A DNA stretch of 8,871 nt from Flavobacteriaceae bacterium (GTDB lineage Bacteria > Bacteroidota > Bacteroidia > Flavobacteriales > Flavobacteriaceae). Positions 1-5,680 of the stretch are shown one piece after another; positions within the stretch are counted from its first letter, which is position 1; the number at the start of each line of letters is the position of its first letter. The stretch is from contig JAUWLK010000104.1 of NCBI GenBank assembly GCA_030613745.1, forward strand, positions 1-8,871, read 5' to 3'. The notes beneath the pieces are model-generated. The model was not told the origin of the DNA and searched no databases. It worked only from the letters and a program-made list of their open reading frames with translations. The position numbers were made by a program, and so were the translations under genes.

Positions 1-734
1 ACAACTAAAGGGTTCGCTTTCTGGTTTTGCGCAAAATAGTTGATGATGGTATTTACTTTTACTACATTTCTTTCGCCTACTGCTTTTCTAAGTTCAAAAT
101 TATTATAATCTTTACTTATCCCTATATTTTCTTCAATATGAATTGCAGAAATTACTGACCCTTTTGGCAATATCAACATTAATTTATCTAATTCATTATT
201 TATTTTTGACAAATCAGTCCCTAAAAATTCTACCAACATTTGTTCAGCTTTGGGTTCAATCTGATATCCTTTTTGCTTTAATTCTTGTCCAATCCAATCA
301 CCAACTTGATTTTCATATAATTTTTTACTTTCAAACAAACATCCATTTTTTGCAATGACTTTAGATAATTTTTTACGTTTATCCAAACTTTTATATTTAT
401 AGCAAAATACCAATATTGTAGTTAGTTGAGGGTTTTCAGCGTAAGAAACTAGTTTTTCAATAGTTCGTGATAAATCTTGGGCTTCTTTAACTATCACAAC
501 TTGTTTTTCTGACATCATCGGAAAACGCTTGGCATTTGCCACTATTTCTTCAATAGTAACATCTCTACCGTAAAGTATCATCTGGTTAAAGCCTTTTTCT
601 TCTTCATTTAAAATATTATTTTCAATATAATCAGATATTTTATCAATATAAAATGTCTCTTCTCCCATCAAAAAATAAATGGGTTTTGTATTTCCAGAAC
701 TTATTTCTTCAACTATTTGTTTAATTCTATTCAT
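1..734 (-). CDS. holA: DNA polymerase III subunit delta (partial, C-terminus beyond left edge)
   Basis: This is the delta subunit of the clamp-loader complex, a cytoplasmic AAA+-like protein that opens the beta sliding clamp during replication. The frame runs without a stop from ATG at 734 to the left edge and gives 244 residues. The family is usually about 330-340 residues, so roughly the last 90-100 (the clamp-loader collar domain) lie outside. Residues 19-31 (IYFLMGEETFYID) are the family's N-terminal nucleotide-fold signature. Residues 70-83 (RFPMMSEKQVVIVK) match the usual FPMMS..qvVivkEa block. Residues 166-187 (MLVEFLGTDLSKINNELDKL) match the domain II/III boundary, and the visible part ends in KANPLV. 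The start at 734 is the only suitable ATG, because the ATG five bases upstream hits a stop after two codons. It is divergent from the HsdR-N-like gene, with 66 bases between the start codons. The 71-residue plus-strand frame inside it is only a shadow. Confidence 0.93.
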   Translation of the reverse strand, partial: MNRIKQIVEEISSGNTKPIYFLMGEETFYIDKISDYIENNILNEEEKGFNQMILYGRDVTIEEIVANAKRFPMMSEKQVVIVKEAQDLSRTIEKLVSYAENPQLTTILVFCYKYKSLDKRKKLSKVIAKNGCLFESKKLYENQVGDWIGQELKQKGYQIEPKAEQMLVEFLGTDLSKINNELDKLMLILPKGSVISAIHIEENIGISKDYNNFELRKAVGERNVVKVNTIINYFAQNQKANPLV

Positions 735-784
735 CTCATTAAATACCCTAAAAAAACAAAGAAAATGTTTTTTGAATTATGATA

Positions 785-802
785 ATTGTATATTTATACA
801 AT
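785..802. promoter_or_regulatory. Perfect inverted repeat over the start codon of the HsdR-N-like gene
   Basis: Arms ATTGTATA (785-792) and TATACAAT (795-802) are perfect reverse complements around a TT spacer. The right arm overlaps the ATG at 801. It lies between the divergent holA and HsdR-N-like genes, so a bound protein, or a hairpin in the mRNA, could affect translation or both transcripts. A 16-base A+T-rich palindrome can arise by chance in DNA of this composition, so a regulatory role is only inferred. Confidence 0.35.
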
Positions 803-1253
803 GATTAATTTAAATTTGCCCTCCTATTCATTCAAAATCAAAAATAAAGAAAATAAGCTTTATATTTTTGATATCATCCGAAAAAAAAATATAATGTTAA
901 CTCCTGAAGAATGGGTTAGGCAACATTTTATTCATTATTTAATTGAAGAAAAAAAATATCCAAAATCATTAATAGCAGTAGAAAAACAACTGACAATCAA
1001 TAATTTATCCAAACGTACCGATATATTAATTTTTGACAATAAAGGGTTGCCAAATATTATTGTTGAATGTAAAGCACCATCGATTAAAATTAGTCAAAAT
1101 ACATTTGATCAAATCGCAAGATATAATTTAAAGTTAAAAGCAAAATATTTAATAGTTACTAACGGACTACAACATTACTATTGTAAAATGGATCACCAAA
1201 AAATGCAATATGACTTTTTAAAGGAAATTCCAATTTATTCAAAAAAATTATAA
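801..1253 (+). CDS. Stand-alone HsdR N-terminal-like (PD-(D/E)xK nuclease fold) protein
   Basis: This 150-residue cytoplasmic protein resembles the N-terminal endonuclease domain of type I restriction HsdR subunits (HSDR_N_2-type family) but has no helicase or other HsdR domain. The likely nuclease residues are visible: D74 in KRTDILIFD, then E89 and K91 in IVECKAP (D...ExK). QIARY at 104-108 matches the QxxxY element of HsdR-type nucleases. The block LTPEEWVRQHF (33-43) and the tail TNGLQHYYCKMD (120-131) are typical of the Bacteroidetes version. An upstream TTG at 786 would add five residues, but ATG 801 was preferred because MINLNLPSYSF is the expected N-terminus. No specificity or methylase subunit is nearby, so it is unlikely to be part of a working restriction system. 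From memory, the placement beside holA and a GT2 gene recurs in Flavobacteriaceae. Its function is unknown; a DNA repair or processing role is inference. Confidence 0.88.
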   Translation: MINLNLPSYSFKIKNKENKLYIFDIIRKKNIMLTPEEWVRQHFIHYLIEEKKYPKSLIAVEKQLTINNLSKRTDILIFDNKGLPNIIVECKAPSIKISQNTFDQIARYNLKLKAKYLIVTNGLQHYYCKMDHQKMQYDFLKEIPIYSKKL

Positions 1254-1285
1254 AGAATTTAGTTTTAAAAACCTATCAATTAGTT

Positions 1286-1293
1286 TATGTTTG
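1286..1293 (+). promoter_or_regulatory. Candidate -7 promoter element for the glycosyltransferase gene
   Basis: TATGTTTG is an exact match to the Bacteroidetes -7 consensus TAnnTTTG and lies 30 bases before the TTG start at 1324. No TTG is found at the usual distance upstream, so the -33 element is weak or absent. The gene may instead be read through from the HsdR-N-like gene 70 bases upstream. Confidence 0.4.
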
Positions 1294-1323
1294 CATTCTT
1301 TATAATCAATCATTTAAATACTC

Positions 1324-2325
1324 TTGAAAGTAGCCATTGTTATTTTAAACTGGAACGGGCATAAACTGCTTGAAAAGTTTCTTCCAACTATGCTAAAATA
1401 CAGCAAAGATGATGCAACTATTTATGTTGCTGATAACAATTCAAGTGATGACTCAATTGAACTTCTAAAAACAAAATTTCCTGAAGTTAAAATTATTCAA
1501 AATAAAATAAATGGTGGATATGCTAAAGGATATAATGATGCTTTACAACATGTTGATGCTGAAATTTATGCTTTGGTAAATTCGGACATAGAAGTTACTA
1601 AAGATTGGCTAAAACCTATTATCAAACAATTTAAAGAAGATAACAATACTGTTGCTATTCAACCAAAACTTTTAGATTATAAGAACAAATCAAAATTTGA
1701 ATATGCTGGTGCAGCTGGAGGTTTTGTTGATTTTATGGGATACCCTTACTGTAAAGGAAGAATTTTTATGGAACTTGAAGATGATAAGCACCAATATGAT
1801 GATACTTATAATATTTTTTGGGCTACGGGAGCATGTTTTTTTATTAAATCAGATATTTATCATCAATTAAAAGGTTTTGATGAAGATTATTTTGCACATC
1901 AAGAAGAAATTGATTTGTGTTGGCGTATTCAAAATGAAGGGTATAAAATTCAATATGTTGGAGCTTCTGCTGTTTATCATGTGGGTGGAGCTACTTTAAA
2001 AGAAACCAATCCACATAAAACTTTTCTTAATTTTAGAAATAGTTTATTCACTATCTGCAAAAATGTTCCAAAACGTTTTGTATTTTTTGTTGTGCTTTTC
2101 AGATTGGTACTAGATGGTATAGCCGGATTAAAATTTATGATTGAATTACGTCCAATACACACTTGGGCAATCATTAAAGCTCATTTTAGTTTTTACAAAT
2201 ATCTTCCTAAAATGCTAAATAAAAGAAGAAATATTTCCTTTAAAAAAACAAATTATTACAATTGTTTTAGCATCGTTTGGCAACATTTTGTATTAAGAAA
2301 AAAAATATTTAAGGATCTACATTGA
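1324..2325 (+). CDS. Family 2 glycosyltransferase (rhamnosyltransferase-like, GT-A fold)
   Basis: This inverting GT-A enzyme probably transfers a nucleotide-activated sugar onto a lipid-linked or surface glycan at the inner face of the cytoplasmic membrane; donor and acceptor cannot be read from sequence. The N-terminal strand VAIVILNWNG (3-12), the nucleotide-contact block VADNNSSDDS (35-44), the metal-binding DxD equivalent NSD (86-88), FWATGACFFIK (165-175), the acidic segment HQEEIDLCWR (192-201, likely catalytic base) and VYHVGGAT (217-224) follow the expected order for the WbbL/RfbF-like branch. Residues 250-330 are basic and hydrophobic and probably hold the protein on the membrane. 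At 333 residues it is full length. It starts with TTG: an in-frame stop lies at 1315-1317, and the first internal ATG (residue 23) would delete the essential first strand. It is in the same direction as its neighbours. Confidence 0.92.
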   Translation: MKVAIVILNWNGHKLLEKFLPTMLKYSKDDATIYVADNNSSDDSIELLKTKFPEVKIIQNKINGGYAKGYNDALQHVDAEIYALVNSDIEVTKDWLKPIIKQFKEDNNTVAIQPKLLDYKNKSKFEYAGAAGGFVDFMGYPYCKGRIFMELEDDKHQYDDTYNIFWATGACFFIKSDIYHQLKGFDEDYFAHQEEIDLCWRIQNEGYKIQYVGASAVYHVGGATLKETNPHKTFLNFRNSLFTICKNVPKRFVFFVVLFRLVLDGIAGLKFMIELRPIHTWAIIKAHFSFYKYLPKMLNKRRNISFKKTNYYNCFSIVWQHFVLRKKIFKDLH

Positions 2326-2327
2326 TT

Positions 2328-2357
2328 TTGATTTTTTGGATATTTAACTTAGATTTG
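2328..2357 (+). promoter_or_regulatory. Bacteroidetes-type promoter for the lytic transglycosylase gene
   Basis: TTG at 2328-2330 is followed after 19 bases by TAGATTTG at 2350-2357. This fits the Bacteroidetes sigma-factor pattern TTG-N(about 17-23)-TAnnTTTG. Transcription would begin around 2364, leaving a leader of roughly 20 bases before ATG 2383. It indicates that the transglycosylase is transcribed independently of the glycosyltransferase gene ending at 2325. Confidence 0.6.
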
Positions 2358-2382
2358 GATAAACTCAATAAATAAAGTTTTT

Positions 2383-3855
2383 ATGCCAAGCATTAAAAAA
2401 AATAAATCCTTAAATATATTATCTCTATTTTTTTCCATTATTCTTATTTCTTTTACACTTATCAATTGTAATAATCAAAGTTCCCAAAAAAATAAAAATT
2501 CATCTTCAAGTTTAATTGAACCAATCAAATACGATCTTAAAGAAATTAAAGAAGCAGGTGTTTTACGAGTAATTACAAGCTACTCACCTACTCGCTATTT
2601 TTTATATAAAGGGCAAACCATGGGCTTTGAATACGAGATGTTTAGCAGATTGGCTAAACACTTAGATGTAAATTTAGAAATGATAATAGCTAAAAATATT
2701 GATTCTGTAATTCCAATGCTTAATCGTGGAGAAGGAGACATCATTGCAGTTGGTTACACTATTACAGGTAATAGAAAAGAGGAAGTAAGTTTTACAAATC
2801 CTTACATAATAACACACCAATCTTTGATACAAAAAAAACCGGATAATTGGCGTAAGATGACTCTAGATAATATTAAAAAACATTTAGCAACTGATATTGT
2901 AGATTTATTGAATGATACTGTATCTGTTAGAAAAAATACTTCTTACTATATGAGGTTGAAAGAACTTTCTAATGAATTGGGAGACACAATCTATATTAAT
3001 GCTTTATCTGGTGAAATTACGGATGAGGAAATGATAAAATTAGTTTCTGAAGGAAAAATCAAGTATACTGTTACAGATAATAATATTGCCTCCATAAATA
3101 AAAGTTATTTCCCAAATATAGATGTAAACACCCCTATCAGTCTTTCACAAAGAATTGCTTGGGCGGTACGTAAAAATTCACCTGAACTTTTGTCTAAAAT
3201 AAATGAAGGTCTTGCATCTATTAAAAAAAAACCGGATTACAATGTAATATATAAAAAGTATTTTGAAAATAGAGGTCAGTTTAATAAAAGATTGAATAGT
3301 GAATTTTATACTGAAATTACTGGTAAAATAAGTGCACATGACGATCTAGTTAAAAAATATTCTATAGAATTAGGATGGGATTGGCGGTTGGTCAAATCAT
3401 TGATTTTTCAAGAGTCAATGTTTGATTCTGAAAATAAATCATGGTCAGGAGCTGAAGGATTAATGCAATTAATGCCTGCAACAGCAAAAGAATTAGGAGT
3501 AACTGATGTTAATGATCCTGAGCAAAATATTAAAGCTGGAACCAAATATTTAAAAAGAATGTACGATAACTGGGAAGAAATACCAGACTCCATTCAAAGA
3601 ATAAAATTTGCAATGGCATCCTATAATTGTGGATTCGGACATGTTAAAGATGCTCAAAAATTAACCAAAAAATATAAAAAGGATACATTAAGTTGGGATT
3701 ATGGTGTTGATGAATTTATTTTAAACTTATCAAAGGCGAAATTTTACAATGATCCTGTAGTAAAATTTGGTTATGCCAGAGGAAGTGAACCCCATAATTA
3801 TATTATTGAAATATTTGAGCGATATTCTAATTATAAAGATTTTGTAAAAAAATAA
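2383..3855 (+). CDS. MltF-like membrane-bound lytic murein transglycosylase (lipoprotein, SBP + SLT domains)
   Basis: This protein cleaves peptidoglycan glycan strands between MurNAc and GlcNAc, forming 1,6-anhydro ends. In MltF the substrate-binding-protein domain senses muropeptides and controls the catalytic domain. Residues 1-29 are a lipoprotein signal: basic start, hydrophobic core and lipobox LINC with C29 as the modified cysteine. A Ser/Asn-rich linker follows to about 45. Residues about 50-295 are a family 3 extracellular solute-binding domain (EAGVLRVITSYSPT at 57-70, GEGDIIAVGYTIT at 116-128, VSFTNPYI at 135-142). Residues about 315-490 are the SLT domain: catalytic E344 in FQESMFD, GLMQLMP (359-365), AMASYNCGFGHV (410-421) and YARGSEPHNY (464-473). 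At 490 residues it is full length. The residues after C29 lack the K-(D/E)2 surface-export signal, so a periplasm-facing anchor is more likely. It has its own promoter, and its 3' end is convergent with the transketolase gene. The symbol mltF would be reasonable but rests on architecture alone. Confidence 0.92.
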   Translation: MPSIKKNKSLNILSLFFSIILISFTLINCNNQSSQKNKNSSSSLIEPIKYDLKEIKEAGVLRVITSYSPTRYFLYKGQTMGFEYEMFSRLAKHLDVNLEMIIAKNIDSVIPMLNRGEGDIIAVGYTITGNRKEEVSFTNPYIITHQSLIQKKPDNWRKMTLDNIKKHLATDIVDLLNDTVSVRKNTSYYMRLKELSNELGDTIYINALSGEITDEEMIKLVSEGKIKYTVTDNNIASINKSYFPNIDVNTPISLSQRIAWAVRKNSPELLSKINEGLASIKKKPDYNVIYKKYFENRGQFNKRLNSEFYTEITGKISAHDDLVKKYSIELGWDWRLVKSLIFQESMFDSENKSWSGAEGLMQLMPATAKELGVTDVNDPEQNIKAGTKYLKRMYDNWEEIPDSIQRIKFAMASYNCGFGHVKDAQKLTKKYKKDTLSWDYGVDEFILNLSKAKFYNDPVVKFGYARGSEPHNYIIEIFERYSNYKDFVKK

Positions 3856-3937
3856 TATATAACTATTGATTTATTGAGGTAATAATTGTAATTGCTGTAA
3901 AGTCAATTATAGTTTCCTTTTCATAAAATCTAAGTTA

Positions 3938-4783
3938 TTAATAATCACCTAAAGTTTCAGGATTTTGCTTCAATCCTGAAGTCAATTGTTCATCATTTGG
4001 GGGTTTACCGTGCCATGCATGAGTATGCATCATAAAATCAACACCATTACCCATTTCTGTATGTAACAATATACAAACAGGCTTACCTTTGCCTGTTTCT
4101 AATTTTGCTTCTTTTAATCCTAAAATGATACTTTCAATATCATTCCCTTTTTGAACCTCTAATACTTTCCAACCAAAAGCTTCAAATTTAGCACGCAAAT
4201 CACCAAGAGGCATAACATCATCCGTCGCCCCGTCAATTTGCTTTAAATTATAATCAACTGTAGCAATTAAATTATCAACTTTTTTACCTGCTGCATACAT
4301 TATAGCTTCCCAAACCTGACCCTCTTGTAATTCACCATCACCGTGTAAAGTATAAACTATATGTTTATCATTATTCAATTTCTTGGCTGTTGCAGCACCA
4401 ATTGCAACCGATAATCCCTGTCCTAAAGATCCAGCTGCAATTCTTATACCCGGCAATCCTTCGTGTGTTGTTGGATGCCCCTGCAAGCGTGTATTAATTT
4501 TTCTAAAAGTTTCCAATTCCTTTACAGGAAAAAATCCACTGCGGGCTAAAACACTATACAAAAGTGGAGATACATGTCCGTTGGATAAGAAGAAAAGATC
4601 TTCTCCTTCTCCATTCATGGAAAAATTAGTTGAATAATCCATTACTTCTTGGTAAAGAACTGTTAAAAACTCATTACAACCTAAGGAACCTCCAGGATGA
4701 CCAGATTGTACTGCATGTACCATTCGTAATATATCACGTCTTATTTGTGTCGAAAAATCTTGTAATTGTTGAATTGTTGACAT
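3938..4783 (-). CDS. Transketolase, N-terminal (thiamine-diphosphate-binding) subunit
   Basis: Transketolase moves two-carbon units between sugar phosphates in the non-oxidative pentose phosphate pathway, in the cytoplasm. This 281-residue protein covers only the first (PP) domain of the roughly 620-680-residue single-chain enzyme; many Bacteroidetes and archaea make the rest as a second chain. Key residues are present: H29 in SGHPGGSLG (27-35), H70 in LSNGH, H103 in QGHP, GSLGQGLSVAIGAA (118-131), and the diphosphate/metal motif GDGELQEGQ (148-156) closing at N179 in VDYN. The C-terminal TEMGNGVDFM (242-251) and HAWHGKPP (255-262) are also typical. The start ATG at 4783 fits the family N-terminus, and a -7 element lies 23 bases upstream. 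The C-terminal subunit (pyrimidine-binding and C domains) normally follows directly. Here the downstream neighbour is the convergent transglycosylase gene, so the partner must be elsewhere. A shadow frame on the opposite strand (4383-4637) was ignored. Confidence 0.95.
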   Translation of the reverse strand: MSTIQQLQDFSTQIRRDILRMVHAVQSGHPGGSLGCNEFLTVLYQEVMDYSTNFSMNGEGEDLFFLSNGHVSPLLYSVLARSGFFPVKELETFRKINTRLQGHPTTHEGLPGIRIAAGSLGQGLSVAIGAATAKKLNNDKHIVYTLHGDGELQEGQVWEAIMYAAGKKVDNLIATVDYNLKQIDGATDDVMPLGDLRAKFEAFGWKVLEVQKGNDIESIILGLKEAKLETGKGKPVCILLHTEMGNGVDFMMHTHAWHGKPPNDEQLTSGLKQNPETLGDY

Positions 4784-4805
4784 TTTAAGTATCTTTTTAA
4801 GTGAG

Positions 4806-4813
4806 CAAAAGTA
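4806..4813 (-). promoter_or_regulatory. -7 promoter element for the transketolase gene
   Basis: On the minus strand this reads TACTTTTG, an exact TAnnTTTG match, followed by C as is common in flavobacterial promoters. It lies 22 bases upstream of the ATG at 4783, giving a very short leader. No clear TTG is seen about 20 bases further upstream, so the -33 part is weak. Confidence 0.5.
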
Positions 4814-4875
4814 CTAAACTGAATTAAAAAGAAAGGTATTCTTTAATAATTTTTTAAAACGTTTATATTTATTAA

Positions 4876-4906
4876 TTGTCAAATCTTATATTGTGATGTA
4901 TATTTG
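4876..4906 (+). promoter_or_regulatory. Bacteroidetes-type promoter for the membrane protein / DksA-like gene pair
   Basis: TTG at 4876-4878 and TATATTTG at 4899-4906 are separated by 20 bases and match both Bacteroidetes promoter elements exactly. Transcription would start near 4913, about 20 bases before ATG 4935. With the minus-strand -7 element at 4806-4813 it makes the 151-base gap a divergent promoter region. Confidence 0.62.
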
Positions 4907-4934
4907 ATATAATAAATTTAAAATTGAATTAATT

Positions 4935-5324
4935 ATGAAGAAATCATCTAAAATCTGGCTCGGTATATTAACTTTTTTACCAATTCTATTTATTGCTTTC
5001 TTTTTTATCTCTTTTTTTACTGTTTTAATTACTCAAATCCCTGAATTAGAAAAAAATAGTAATGAATTTCCTATAGAATTTTTAAAATCAATTTTTGGTG
5101 CTATTTTGTTTTTAATACTAGCAATAATTATTAAAATTGGTTTAATGATTTATTATATTATCCACGCAAGTGATAATATATTAAATGATAATACAAAAAA
5201 AATAATGTGGATACTTATTCTTGTCTTTATTGGTTCAATTGGAAGTATTTTATATTATTTTATGGAGATTTATCCTTCAGATAATAAAAATCTATATACT
5301 GATAGTAATGTTGAAAAATCTTGA
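4935..5324 (+). CDS. Small three-helix inner-membrane protein, possibly PLDc_N-like
   Basis: This 129-residue membrane protein has three hydrophobic segments, at about 8-33, 50-77 and 88-111. A short polar loop follows the first, a charged loop (ASDNILNDNTKK, about 77-88) the second, and a polar tail (about 112-129) the third. The last segment, KKIMWILILVFIGSIGSILYYF, is reminiscent of the PLDc_N (phospholipase D-nuclease N-terminal) membrane module, whose typical core is W-hydrophobic-P/G-hydrophobic-G-x-hydrophobic-Y. No phospholipase HKD motif is present, so no catalysis is implied. The ATG at 4935 sits about 30 bases after an exact Bacteroidetes -7 element. Its last 17 bases overlap the DksA-like gene in another frame, suggesting one transcript and translational coupling. 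The gene looks real; the family assignment is tentative and the function unknown. Confidence 0.8.
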   Translation: MKKSSKIWLGILTFLPILFIAFFFISFFTVLITQIPELEKNSNEFPIEFLKSIFGAILFLILAIIIKIGLMIYYIIHASDNILNDNTKKIMWILILVFIGSIGSILYYFMEIYPSDNKNLYTDSNVEKS

Positions 5325-5646
5325 TGACCGAATTGAAATTGAAAAAAAAATAATTCAGGAAATTGAGAATACTAAAAAATCAATTATTGAATTAAAAGAA
5401 CTTACCAGTCCCATTTCTCCAGATTGTGCTATTGGTCGTGTAAGTCGTATGGATGCAATCAATAATAAAACAATAAATGAAGATGCTTTACGAAAAGCTG
5501 AAAACAAATTAAAAGGATTGAAATTAGCCCACCAAAATATGAATGATGCTGATTTTGGTAAATGTGCACGTTGTAATAATGAAATTCCTCTCGGAAGGAT
5601 ATTATTAATGCCTCACAGCAGGTTTTGTGTGCATTGTGCAAGCTAG
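5308..5646 (+). CDS. TraR/DksA-family C4 zinc-finger protein
   Basis: This 112-residue cytoplasmic protein belongs to the TraR/DksA family, whose members insert a coiled coil into the RNA polymerase secondary channel; DksA itself acts with ppGpp. Residues 5-33 and 56-79 form two charged helices of an expected hairpin. The tip holds SPDCAIGRVSRMDA (37-50), equivalent to the usual SPDNAIGRLTRMDA. Residues 84-110 form the zinc finger, with CARC (C86, C89) and CVHC (C107, C110) flanking NNEIPLGRILLMPHSRF. It is shorter than DksA (about 150) and longer than TraR (about 70), matching the short DksA-like group. The start was set at ATG 5308: the longer frame from 5221 adds 29 hydrophobic residues that merely shadow the upstream membrane gene. 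The 17-base overlap with that gene suggests coupled translation. A run of nine A lies at 5342-5350, near the start. Whether it binds RNA polymerase is inference. Confidence 0.87.
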   Translation: MLKNLDDRIEIEKKIIQEIENTKKSIIELKELTSPISPDCAIGRVSRMDAINNKTINEDALRKAENKLKGLKLAHQNMNDADFGKCARCNNEIPLGRILLMPHSRFCVHCAS

Positions 5647-5680
5647 CTTTTCCATTTGAGAAAGGTTTTGGATGGATTTT

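Noticed and set aside
143..358. 71-codon plus-strand frame near the left edge
   Set aside because: It lies opposite the clearly recognisable holA frame and has no family-like sequence.
786..800. Upstream TTG start for the HsdR-N-like gene
   Set aside because: It adds only MYIYT, and ATG 801 gives the expected N-terminus; the extra codons lie in the palindrome.
801..2325. Restriction-modification or defence island reading of the HsdR-N-like gene and neighbour
   Set aside because: No methylase, specificity subunit, helicase, integrase or repeat boundary is present, and the neighbours are housekeeping genes.
3882..3910. Possible terminator after the transglycosylase gene (ATAATTG / CAATTAT)
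   Set aside because: A seven-pair A+T stem with a 15-base loop is unstable and likely by chance; only a loose T-rich stretch follows.
4383..4637. 84-codon plus-strand frame inside the transketolase gene
   Set aside because: It is antisense to a strongly conserved coding frame and has no recognisable features.
5221..5307. N-terminal extension of the DksA-like protein by 29 hydrophobic residues
   Set aside because: It is an out-of-frame reading of the upstream membrane protein; ATG 5308 gives the normal family start.
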